From contig VBAC01000001.1 in assembly GCA_005883305.1 (NCBI GenBank), positions 496,001 through 560,000 of the forward strand: DNA of 64,000 nucleotides, given 5' to 3'. Position numbers and translations under genes: made by a program. The stretch is from Alphaproteobacteria bacterium. GTDB taxonomy: Bacteria; Pseudomonadota; Alphaproteobacteria; Sphingomonadales; Sphingomonadaceae. Positions 1-7,540 of this stretch are shown here, piece by piece (the first letter of the stretch is position 1; each line of letters starts with the position of its first letter). The notes beneath the pieces are model-generated. The model was given only the letters and a program-made list of their open reading frames with translations. It had not been told where the DNA came from and did not search any database.

Positions 1-1371
1 GCGCATTCGCGGGAGGACCAGATCCTGAAGCGTGGCGACCGCGGCGCCGACCCACATCGAGCCGAAGAACTGGGCGATCGGGCTGCCGATGTAGAAGGCG
101 GCGAGGTTCTGGGTGGTGAACATGACGTAGACCGCCGGGACCGGCAGGACGACGGCGGCCATGTTGACGAAGATCCGGCCGCGCGGATCGAAGCGGCGCC
201 AGTAATCGGCGACGATCCCGCCCAGGATCACCCCGCTCGCGGCCGCGACCGCAGCGCTCCAGCCGAGGATCGCGGCGACCTCGTCCCTGGCGCTAAGGCC
301 CGCGATGATCCGCGCCGGAGCCTCCGGGGAATCGTAGAAGGTCCGGATCGCGTAAGGCGGCGCCCAGAAGCTGATCGCGTAGGTCATGAACGAGATGCTG
401 CCGAAGGCGATCGCGAGCATGATCACCACGCGCGTGCCCCAGATCAGGCGATAGGCGGCCGGATCGCGCGAGCGCAGCGACTGGACCCAGGAAAAGATCG
501 CATAGACTCCGATCCCGTAGGCGATCCATTGCGGCCAGCTGCCGGTCAGCCAGATCAGTGCCGAAGCGCCGGCGATCGTCGCGGCGAGGGCGACCAGATT
601 GGTGCCGAGCGCGCCGGGAGTCCTGGCGGCGGTGACGAGGGTCAGCGGCGGCAGGATGGCGGCGAGCTCGCGGCCGAACTCGCGCCAGGCGCTGGGGCGG
701 ACGACCGGTTCGGCGAGGCCCTCCGACGCGCCGCGCAATGGCTCGCGCAAGGTCAACACCCAGAGCGCGAGCAGGAGGCCGGGAAGGCCGACGGCGAGGA
801 AGGCGGCCTGCCAGCCGACCAGGCCGAACGGGGCGTCGGCAGCGCTCGGCCAGGCGGCGTTCCAGCGGCTGCTGACGGCGCCGCCGATCGGCAGGCTGAT
901 CGCGCCGCCGAGATAGAGGCCGCTCGAATAGATGGAGAGGGCGGTGGCGCGCTTCTCCTTCGGAAAGCGATCCGAGATCATCGAGTAGGCGGCGGGCGAA
1001 GCGCTCGCCTCGCCGATGCCGACCCCGATGCGCGCCGCCGCGAGCATCGCGAAGCTGGTGGCGAAGCCGGACAATATGGTCATCGACGACCACAGGCCGA
1101 GGCCGATGGCGATCAGCCGGCCGCGATACCAGCTGTCGGCGAGCCGCCCGAGGGGGATTCCGAACAGGGCGTAGAAGACGGCGAAGGCGGTGCCGTAGAG
1201 GAAGCCGATCTGGGCGTCCTCGAGGTGGAGGTCGCGCTTGATGTCCTGGGCGAGGATCGAGATGATCTGCCGGTCGATGAAGTTGATGACGTAGACCAGC
1301 ACCAGCACGAGCAAGGCGTACCAGGCGTAGGCGCCGATCCGCGGCTTCGCCGACCCTCGCTCGCTCGCCAT
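1..1371 (-). CDS. MFS transporter, spinster-like (3' end cut off by the window)
   Basis: This is a major facilitator superfamily membrane transporter read from ATG at 1371 leftward off the window edge, so about 457 residues are visible and the C-terminus is missing. The N-terminus shows a first membrane segment ending in the NFIDRQIIS motif, then YGTAFAVFYALFGIPLGRLAD, the classic loop 2-3 signature (GxxxDR type), and an acidic GIGEASASPAAYSMISD segment typical of spinster-type carriers. Further hydrophobic segments continue to the edge. The substrate cannot be read from the sequence. It is divergent from the phosphatase gene at 1442, with about 70 bases between them. The family call is firm; any substrate assignment would be a guess. 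Confidence 0.85.
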   Translation of the reverse strand, partial: MASERGSAKPRIGAYAWYALLVLVLVYVINFIDRQIISILAQDIKRDLHLEDAQIGFLYGTAFAVFYALFGIPLGRLADSWYRGRLIAIGLGLWSSMTILSGFATSFAMLAAARIGVGIGEASASPAAYSMISDRFPKEKRATALSIYSSGLYLGGAISLPIGGAVSSRWNAAWPSAADAPFGLVGWQAAFLAVGLPGLLLALWVLTLREPLRGASEGLAEPVVRPSAWREFGRELAAILPPLTLVTAARTPGALGTNLVALAATIAGASALIWLTGSWPQWIAYGIGVYAIFSWVQSLRSRDPAAYRLIWGTRVVIMLAIAFGSISFMTYAISFWAPPYAIRTFYDSPEAPARIIAGLSARDEVAAILGWSAAVAAASGVILGGIVADYWRRFDPRGRIFVNMAAVVLPVPAVYVMFTTQNLAAFYIGSPIAQFFGSMWVGAAVATLQDLVLPRMR

Positions 1372-1441
1372 GCGGCCTCCCCCGTCGATTGTGCTTCTTA
1401 TGCCAACTGGCTAGCAGAGCAGGGCGCTTTGGCAACACGGC

Positions 1442-1924
1442 ATGGATGCGATGACGACCCGGATATTGTTCGTCTGCCTCGGCAACATCTGCCGTTCCCC
1501 GCTCGCAGAGGCTGCGTTTCGCGCGGAGGCGCAGCGGCGCGAGCTCGATGTCGAGGCCGATTCCGCGGGCACCGGCGGCTGGCATGAAGGCGAGCCGCCG
1601 GACAGGCGGGCGATCGCGGCGGCGCGCAGGAACGGCGTCGACATCGCCGGCCTTCGGGCGCGCAAGGTGAAGCGCGAGGATTTCGACCGGTTCGATCATA
1701 TCTTCGCGCTCGACGACGAGAATCTGGCCGACCTCGAGGCGATACGCCCGGCCGCGAGCCGGGCGCGGCTTGCCCTGCTGCTCGACCATGTTCCCGGGCG
1801 CGAGGGGGAGGCGGTGGCCGATCCCTATTATGGCGGGGACAGCCATTTCGATACGACCTGGAGCGACGTCAGCGAGGCGGCGCGCTGCCTGGCGCAGGCG
1901 CTGGCCGAGGAGAAAGCGGTATGA
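1442..1924 (+). CDS. Low molecular weight protein-tyrosine phosphatase
   Basis: Cytoplasmic phosphatase of about 160 residues, the usual family length. The P-loop CLGNICRS (Cx5R then S) lies near the N-terminus and supplies the cysteine nucleophile and phosphate-binding arginine. The general-acid aspartate is in the DPYYGG segment near the C-terminus, which is also diagnostic. A second in-frame ATG at 1451 (MTTRILFV) is an equally plausible start. The stop overlaps the next gene as ATGA at 1921-1924, so it is probably translated with the downstream GST and kinase-like genes. In bacteria such enzymes often oppose tyrosine kinases of polysaccharide export, but no such kinase is nearby. Confidence 0.9.
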   Translation: MDAMTTRILFVCLGNICRSPLAEAAFRAEAQRRELDVEADSAGTGGWHEGEPPDRRAIAAARRNGVDIAGLRARKVKREDFDRFDHIFALDDENLADLEAIRPAASRARLALLLDHVPGREGEAVADPYYGGDSHFDTTWSDVSEAARCLAQALAEEKAV

Positions 1925-2574
1925 GCCTGAGGCTGCACTACCATCCGCTTTCGTCCTTCTGCTGGAAGGTTCTGATCGCGCTCTACGAGAACGACACGCC
2001 GTTCGAGCCCGTCCTGCTCGAAAATCTCGGCGATCCGGAGACGCGCGCCGCCCTGACTGCCTTGTGGCCGCTGGCGAAGATCCCGCTGCTCGAGGACGAG
2101 GCGCGCGGCGAGATCGTGCCCGAGACGACGATCATGATCGACTATCTCGACCGCCATTATCCGGGGCCGGTCCGGTTCGTTCCGGCCGACGCCGATGCCG
2201 CGCGCGAGACGAGGCTGTGGGATCGGGTGTTCGACCTGCACGTGCAAGCGCCGATGCAGAAGATCGTCGGCGACAGGCTGCGGCCCGAGGATCAGCGCGA
2301 CCCGTTCGGCGTGGCCGAGGCGCGCCGGTCGCTGGCGATCGCGCTCGATATCGTCGAGAATGTCGCGGGGCGGCGGCAATGGGCGGCCGGCGACGAATTC
2401 GGCCTGGCGGACTGCGCGGCGCTGCCGGCGCTGTTCTACGCCGACAAGGTCACGCCGTTCGGAAAAGATCGTCCGAACGCGACGGCGCTGCTCGACCGGC
2501 TGAAGGCACGGCCGAGCGTGGCGCGGGTGCTCGCCGAGGCCGAGCCCTATTTCCAATATTTCCCGGAAGGATGA
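1921..2574 (+). CDS. Glutathione S-transferase family protein
   Basis: A GST-fold protein of 217 residues. The N-terminal thioredoxin-like domain begins with LHYHPLSSFCWKV, where a Ser/Cys sits at the usual catalytic position. It continues to the cis-proline region KIPLLED and the ETTIMIDYLD segment that binds the glutathione gamma-glutamyl group. The C-terminal half is helical. It starts within the stop of the phosphatase gene (ATGA) and ends within the start of the next gene (ATGA at 2571), so three genes form a tightly coupled set. Substrate is unknown; it may act in detoxification or as an isomerase. Confidence 0.85.
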   Translation: MSLRLHYHPLSSFCWKVLIALYENDTPFEPVLLENLGDPETRAALTALWPLAKIPLLEDEARGEIVPETTIMIDYLDRHYPGPVRFVPADADAARETRLWDRVFDLHVQAPMQKIVGDRLRPEDQRDPFGVAEARRSLAIALDIVENVAGRRQWAAGDEFGLADCAALPALFYADKVTPFGKDRPNATALLDRLKARPSVARVLAEAEPYFQYFPEG

Positions 2575-3377
2575 GCGCCTTTTCGGAGCGCGTCGCCGAA
2601 CTGACCGGCGCCGGCGAAGAGGCGATGGAGCGGCTGGCCGGGGGCGACGTCAGCGGCACGCTGCGAGTCACCCGGCCGGAGGGCGGGACGGTGGTGGCGA
2701 AAGGCGGAATGACCGCGGTCGAGGCGATGATGCTGCGAAGGCTCGCGGAGGCGGGCGTGCCGGTGCCGCCGATCGAGGGGGAATATGACGGCGTGCTGCT
2801 GCTCGGCTTTGTCGAGAATGACGAATTGTTCAGCCCGCGGGCCTGGGCCGATTTGGGCGCGGTGCTGCGCCGGCTGCACGGCCATTCCGGCGAGGATTAT
2901 GGCTGGCCCGTGGATTTCGCGGCGGGCTCGGTCCTCATCTCCAACCGTCCCTCGAGCGACTGGGGCCAGTTCTGGGCCGACGAGCGCCTGCTCGCGCCCG
3001 CCGCGCTCCTCGACCGGCCGTGGCGCGAGCGGGTCGCCGCTGCGGCGGAGATCGCCCGGGCGACGCTTCCGGCCTTGCCCGAGCCGATCCTGCTTCACGG
3101 CGACATGTGGCGCGGGAACGTGCTCGTCGCTGACGGGGAGGTGAGGGCGCTGATCGATCCGATCTGCTATTTCGGCCATGCCGAAGCGGACCTGGCGATG
3201 CTGTCGCTGTTCGATGCGCCGCCGGAGGAATTTTGGGACGCTTACGGGCCGCTGGAGACGGGGGCCGACATTCGGCGACCGATCTACGAGCTGTTCCACG
3301 CGATCGTCCACATGCGGCTCTACGGACCGCGCTACGGGCCGCTGCTCGACCGGCTGCTGACGCAGATCGGGGCCTAG
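2571..3377 (+). CDS. Fructosamine kinase / aminoglycoside-phosphotransferase-like protein
   Basis: A protein of 268 residues with the kinase-like fold of the fructosamine-3-kinase family. The catalytic-loop signature LLHGDMWRGNVLV is followed by the metal-binding ALIDPICYFGHAEADLAML segment, exactly the order seen in that family. Family members phosphorylate ketoamines on glycated proteins or small molecules, and bacterial members are thought to serve protein deglycation. The start ATG at 2571 overlaps the GST stop. The gene converges on thpR, and the two stop codons share the tetranucleotide CTAG at 3374-3377. Confidence 0.85.
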   Translation: MSAFSERVAELTGAGEEAMERLAGGDVSGTLRVTRPEGGTVVAKGGMTAVEAMMLRRLAEAGVPVPPIEGEYDGVLLLGFVENDELFSPRAWADLGAVLRRLHGHSGEDYGWPVDFAAGSVLISNRPSSDWGQFWADERLLAPAALLDRPWRERVAAAAEIARATLPALPEPILLHGDMWRGNVLVADGEVRALIDPICYFGHAEADLAMLSLFDAPPEEFWDAYGPLETGADIRRPIYELFHAIVHMRLYGPRYGPLLDRLLTQIGA

Positions 3378-3907
3378 CCGAGCGGGTAGCGCTCGACGAT
3401 CGAATAGACCGCGCCTTCGGGCGTCAGCGTGCTTTCGAACAGGGCGAAGTCGGCGACCTCGAAGGGCGGGCTGGCAAGGCCTCCCGATCGTTCGAGCAAA
3501 TTGCCGACATGGCCCGAACCGCGCTTGAGGCGAGCGAGCGTGATGTGGGGAAGATAGGCGCGCTCATCGGGCGGGACGCCGACCCGGGCGAGCGCGGCAT
3601 CGACCTTCTTGTGCAGGGTTTTGAGCGGCTCGTGCGGCGCGACGCCGGCCCAGACCGTCTCTGCCTGGCCGCGCCGCTCGAACGCGCCGATGCCCGCGAG
3701 CGCGATCGGGAAGGGCGCGTGGTGGATCGTGCCGAGCGCGGCGTGAACGTCGTCCGCGCGGTGCCGGTCAACCTCGCCGATGAAGCGCAAGGTGAGATGG
3801 AGCTGGTCCTCGCTCTGCCAGCGAGCGCCACTGATGCCGCCCATCGCGGCGAGGAGCAGCGCGCGGATCGCCGCGGGCGGGCGGATGGCGACGAAGAGGC
3901 GGTGCAT
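3374..3907 (-). CDS. thpR: RNA 2',3'-cyclic phosphodiesterase (2'-5' RNA ligase family)
   Basis: A member of the 2H phosphoesterase superfamily, 177 residues, the normal ThpR length. The protein starts MHRLFVAIRPP and carries two HxTx motifs, HLTLRF near residue 38 and HITLAR near residue 125, which form the active site that opens 2',3'-cyclic phosphates on RNA ends. A palindromic repeat of the GTCATTCCCGCG type starts only about 14 bases upstream of the ATG. The 3' end overlaps the convergent kinase-like gene by four bases. Confidence 0.92.
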   Translation of the reverse strand: MHRLFVAIRPPAAIRALLLAAMGGISGARWQSEDQLHLTLRFIGEVDRHRADDVHAALGTIHHAPFPIALAGIGAFERRGQAETVWAGVAPHEPLKTLHKKVDAALARVGVPPDERAYLPHITLARLKRGSGHVGNLLERSGGLASPPFEVADFALFESTLTPEGAVYSIVERYPLG

Positions 3908-3920
3908 GGGATCCCCATAT

Positions 3921-3999
3921 CGTCATTCCCGCGGAAGCGGGAATCCAGCCCGCTTGCCCTTCGGACGGGAAGGAAGCCGGACCCCCGCCTTCGCGGGGG
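3921..3999. repeat. REP-like palindromes upstream of thpR
   Basis: Two different short palindromes lie side by side. The first, at 3921-3943, has the form CGTCATTCCCGCG then AAGCGGGAAT and matches the copies flanking the GIY-YIG gene near 60 kb. The second, at 3982-3999, is a 7-bp stem CCCCCGC / GCGGGGG with loop CTTC. They occupy the gap between thpR and the Bax-inhibitor-like gene. Confidence 0.8.
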
Positions 4000-4096
4000 C
4001 GGCGCGCCCGCGCTCGCCGGTTTTCCTTGAATTGGGGCCCAATTCCCACGATATTCACGAGGCACGGCATTTCGCCGTCGATGGAGGAAGTTTCAC

Positions 4097-4846
4097 ATGG
4101 CAAATTGGTCTGATCCGCGGATCGGGGCGAGCCAACCGGGGACGACGACGACCGTCGGCCAAGACGTCGCGTTCGACGCCGGCCTTCGCTCGCACATGCT
4201 GTCGGTCTACAATTACATGACCTCGGGCGTGCTTCTGACAGGCATCGTCGCATTGCTGTTCGCGCAGGGCGGCGAGAATTCGCTGGCCTTCCGCCTGTTC
4301 GTGGGCGGCGGGCCGCTGGTCGTCTGGGCCGCGATCCTGGCGCCGCTGGGCGTCGTTATGTGGCTGAACTTCGGCATCAACCGGATTTCGACCGGCACGG
4401 CTCGGATCCTGTTCTGGGTCTATGCGGGCCTGCTCGGAGTCTCGCTCTCGACGATCTTCTTCGTCTACACGGCGGGATCGATCGCCACCGCCTTTTTCGC
4501 CACGGCGGCGGGCTTCGCCAGCCTCAGCCTGTGGGGCTACACGACGAAGCGCGACCTTTCCGGCATGGGCACGTTCCTGATCATGGGACTGTTCGGCCTG
4601 ATCGTGGCGATGCTGATCAACGTCTTCATGCAGAGCCCGGCGATGGACCTGGCGATCAGCGCCATCGGCGTGCTGATCTTCGCCGGCCTCACCGCCTACG
4701 ACACGCAGAAGATCAAGAGCCTCTACTTCGCCGTCGCCGGGACGGATTTCCACGGCAAGGCGGTGGTGATGGGCGCGCTGACGCTCTATCTCGACTTCAT
4801 CAACCTGTTCCTGTTCCTGCTGCGCTTCATGGGCAACCGGAACTAG
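4097..4846 (+). CDS. Bax inhibitor-1/YccA family inner membrane protein
   Basis: A 249-residue integral membrane protein with about seven hydrophobic segments, typical of the BI-1/YccA/YbhL family. A short polar N-terminus is followed by LRSHMLSVYNYMTSGVLLTG, a family hallmark, and near the end by LTAYDTQKIKSLY, another conserved motif containing the aspartates thought to control ion or proton leak. The start is preceded by GGAGGAAG. It stands alone, followed by a clear hairpin terminator. Bacterial members have been linked to membrane quality control and calcium leak; the role here is not defined. Confidence 0.92.
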   Translation: MANWSDPRIGASQPGTTTTVGQDVAFDAGLRSHMLSVYNYMTSGVLLTGIVALLFAQGGENSLAFRLFVGGGPLVVWAAILAPLGVVMWLNFGINRISTGTARILFWVYAGLLGVSLSTIFFVYTAGSIATAFFATAAGFASLSLWGYTTKRDLSGMGTFLIMGLFGLIVAMLINVFMQSPAMDLAISAIGVLIFAGLTAYDTQKIKSLYFAVAGTDFHGKAVVMGALTLYLDFINLFLFLLRFMGNRN

Positions 4847-4872
4847 GCTTCGAACAGGTTTCGAGTGGATCG

Positions 4873-4900
4873 GGGCCCGGCGGCGACGCCGAGCCCTTTT
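4873..4900 (+). terminator. Rho-independent terminator after the BI-1 family gene
   Basis: A 10-bp stem (4873-4882 with 4887-4896, one mismatch, GGGCCCGGCG / CGCCGAGCCC) with loop GCGA is followed directly by TTTT at 4897-4900. It lies 27 bases after the stop of the plus-strand gene and just before the convergent hydrolase stop. Confidence 0.75.
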
Positions 4901-4901
4901 C

Positions 4902-5783
4902 CTATCCGCGCAGGTGGCGGCGGAAGAAGGCGAGGGTCTCGGCCCAGGCGACCTCGGCCGCCTCGCGGTTGTAGCGCGCCGCCGAGGTATCGTTGTGGAA
5001 GGCGTGATCGACGCCGGGGAATTCATGGACGGTGACGTCCTTGCCAGCCGCCCGCAGCGCCTCGGCCCAGGGATGGGCGGTTCCGTTCACGCGGGCGTCG
5101 AGGCCGGCGAGGACGATCAGCATCGCCGCCTGGACCCGCGCCGCCTCCGCCGGGTCGGGCGCGGGGCCGTAGAAGGGGACCGCCGCTTTCAGCGCCGCGC
5201 CGGCGCCGACCGCGAGCCGGTCGACCATCCCGCCGCCCCAGCAGAAGCCGACCGCGCCGATCCGGCGCGACCCTCCCGCCGGCGAGGCGAGCCGCTGGAT
5301 CGTCGCGACCCCGTCGGCGACCGTCTCGGCCATGTCGAGCTGCCCGATCATCGTTCGGGCCTGGTCCTGGTCGGCCGGCGTGCCGCCCGGAACGCTGAGG
5401 AAATCGGGCGCGAGCGCGGAGAAGCCGGCCACCGCGAGCCGGCGGGCGACGTCGCGAATATGATCGTTGAGGCCGCGATTTTCGTGGACGACGACGATCA
5501 GGGGAAGGTTGTCCGCGGCGCCCGCGGGCGCTGCGTTGTACCCGCGATAGCGGCGGCCCGGCCGCGGCTCCCATTCGATCGTACCGGTGCGGATTCGCCG
5601 ATCGTCGGGCGCGATTTGCGGCGCCGCGGCGGCCTGGCAGGCGATGCTTCCGAGCAAGGCGCCCGCGGCCGCCGCGCCGCCGGCGATTCGGGTCAGCTCG
5701 GCCATGAAGGCGCGTCGGTCCATGCCTTCGTGGGTGAAGCGATCGTAAAGCGCGATCGCCGCGCGCCGGATCGGGTCGCTCAT
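4902..5783 (-). CDS. Dienelactone hydrolase family protein, probably exported
   Basis: An alpha/beta hydrolase of 293 residues. The nucleophile motif is GFCWGGG (Cys), with an acid in GLDARVN and the histidine in FPGVDHAFHN, giving the Cys-Asp-His triad of dienelactone hydrolases. The N-terminus contains DRRAF followed by a hydrophobic Ala/Gly-rich stretch, which looks like a twin-arginine signal, so the enzyme may act in the periplasm. The start ATG at 5783 overlaps the stop of the upstream GST gene (ATGA), indicating co-translation. The natural substrate is unknown; carboxymethylenebutenolide is the family archetype. Confidence 0.88.
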   Translation of the reverse strand: MSDPIRRAAIALYDRFTHEGMDRRAFMAELTRIAGGAAAAGALLGSIACQAAAAPQIAPDDRRIRTGTIEWEPRPGRRYRGYNAAPAGAADNLPLIVVVHENRGLNDHIRDVARRLAVAGFSALAPDFLSVPGGTPADQDQARTMIGQLDMAETVADGVATIQRLASPAGGSRRIGAVGFCWGGGMVDRLAVGAGAALKAAVPFYGPAPDPAEAARVQAAMLIVLAGLDARVNGTAHPWAEALRAAGKDVTVHEFPGVDHAFHNDTSAARYNREAAEVAWAETLAFFRRHLRG

Positions 5784-6424
5784 GCCGGCTGCGCTTCCTG
5801 CGCCTTCAGCTCGGCCATGAGGCCATCGTCGATCTCGTTCGCGCGGATCGCGGCCGGACGCGCGGCGAGGCGGGCGAAATACTCCTCGAAGGCGGGGCGC
5901 TTCGGCACGGTGCCGAACTGCAGGCCCCAGCCGATCGACGAGCCGACATAGACGTCGGCGGCGGTGAATGTGTCGCCGCAGAGATAAAGCGAGCCGGACA
6001 CCGCCCGTTCGAGCGCGTCGATCGTCGCTTCGTAGGTTCCGTAGCCGACCATGCGACTCTGCTCCTCGGTGGCGAGAAGGCCGAGCGCCTTGCCGGTCAC
6101 CGCCTGCTCGAACGGTCCGGCGGCGAAGAACAGCCAGCGGAAATAGGGCGCGCGGCGCGCGTCGCCGACAGGCGGCGCCAGGCTCCTGGCCGGAAAGGCA
6201 TCGGCGAGATAGGCGCAGATCGCGCCGCATTCGGTGACCACCGAATCGCCGTGGCGAATCGCCGGAACCTTTCCCATCGGGTTGACCGCGAGATATTCGG
6301 GCGCCTTCATCGACGCCCCATAGCCGAGCACGACCGTCTCATAGGGCTCGCCGAGCTCTTCGAGCATCCAGCGCGCGATCCGGCCGCGCGACATCGGGTT
6401 GGTGTAGAAGGTGAGATCGGTCAT
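5780..6424 (-). CDS. Glutathione S-transferase family protein
   Basis: A GST of 214 residues. The N-terminal domain reads FYTNPMSRGRIARWMLEELG, with Ser in the catalytic-site region, then NPMGKVPAI (cis-proline loop) and ECGAICAYLAD (glutathione-binding turn). The C-terminal helical domain has the conserved FTAADVYVGSSIGWG N-capping-box region. It is the promoter-proximal gene of a two-gene unit with the dienelactone-hydrolase-like gene, overlapping it by four bases. It is divergent from the methyltransferase across a 223-bp spacer. Confidence 0.88.
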   Translation of the reverse strand: MTDLTFYTNPMSRGRIARWMLEELGEPYETVVLGYGASMKAPEYLAVNPMGKVPAIRHGDSVVTECGAICAYLADAFPARSLAPPVGDARRAPYFRWLFFAAGPFEQAVTGKALGLLATEEQSRMVGYGTYEATIDALERAVSGSLYLCGDTFTAADVYVGSSIGWGLQFGTVPKRPAFEEYFARLAARPAAIRANEIDDGLMAELKAQEAQPA

Positions 6425-6647
6425 CGAGCGGCCTCCCGTGTGAGCGACCGGGGGCTTATACCGCCGCCCACGGCAAAGCGGGAGTCCGCCGGCGCGGCGC
6501 AGTTTCGGACCCGTGGCGGCTCGCTTGCGCCGAATGGACCGCGCGCCGCGACAAACGCCCCAAATTTCCTTTGCAAGTATAGGATTGCGGGGCCTCCAGG
6601 CCCACGCCCGGCTTTCCAAGTGAAGAAGTCTTTGCTAGTATGAGAGG

Positions 6648-7442
6648 ATGGGTATTTACGAGCGGGCGCTCGCCTCCCTTCAGGACCATGGACTGATTGG
6701 AGCCGAGGACGGCATTCTGGTTTCTTGCGGTGGCGATACGGATGCGCGCGCGCTTCAGCATGGCGGTTTTCGAGACGTTCTCATCACCAATCTCGACGTC
6801 CGCAAGTCTGCGGGAATCGGCCCCTATTCTTGGCAGCGCTGCGATGCCGAGGATCTGCCCTTCGCCGACGACAGCTTCGACTGGGGAATCGTCAATGCAG
6901 GCCTCCATCATTGCCGGTCGCCGCACCGCGGCCTGCTGGAACTGATGCGCGTGTCGCGGCGCGGCGTCCTCGCCCTCGAGGCCCGGGACAATCTGCTCAT
7001 CCGCCTTGCCGTGCGGATGGGGCTGACGCCGGCGTACGAACTCGAATGCGTCGCGATGGGGGTAGGCGGACTGCGTAACGGCCCGCTGCCCAATTTCGTC
7101 TATCGCTGGACCGAACGGGAGGTGAAAAAGACGATCGAGAGCGCCGAGCCGGGAGTCGCCCACGATTTGCGCTTCTATTACGGCCTCGTGCTTCCGACCG
7201 AGCGGATGACGATGAGCAGCCCGGTCAAGCGACTGGCGTTGCGCGTCGGGGGAGTGTTCGCCCGAGCGCTCTTTCGTCTGCTGCCCCGACAGGGCAACCA
7301 GTTCGCCTTCGCCATTATCAAGACCGGCCGGACGAAGCCCTGGATCAAGGCGGGCGAGCTCAACCCCGATTACCGGCTGGGCTTCGATCCGGCCCGCTAC
7401 GTCCCGGAGCGGCCCGACCAAGGCCTCGCGGACAGGGCGTAG
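6648..7442 (+). CDS. Class I SAM-dependent methyltransferase-like protein
   Basis: A 264-residue protein whose central part, DAEDLPFADDSFDWGIVNAG followed by LHHC, matches motifs II-III of the UbiE-type methyltransferase fold. The usual glycine-rich motif I is replaced by ILVSCGGDTDARAL, which is a weaker SAM-binding loop. The C-terminal 120 residues do not suggest a known substrate. The start is preceded by GAGAGG. The upstream 223-bp gap is less GC-rich than its surroundings and likely holds promoters for this gene and the divergent GST. In polysaccharide clusters such enzymes modify sugars, but no such cluster is here. Confidence 0.7.
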   Translation: MGIYERALASLQDHGLIGAEDGILVSCGGDTDARALQHGGFRDVLITNLDVRKSAGIGPYSWQRCDAEDLPFADDSFDWGIVNAGLHHCRSPHRGLLELMRVSRRGVLALEARDNLLIRLAVRMGLTPAYELECVAMGVGGLRNGPLPNFVYRWTEREVKKTIESAEPGVAHDLRFYYGLVLPTERMTMSSPVKRLALRVGGVFARALFRLLPRQGNQFAFAIIKTGRTKPWIKAGELNPDYRLGFDPARYVPERPDQGLADRA

Positions 7443-7540
7443 AATCTGCTCGATCGAGATTGGGTCCGTCCCAAGCCAGGCGGGAACGGATCCCGGGCAG
7501 CTCGAAATCCCAGTCCGCGCCGTAGGTCAGGCGAACGCCT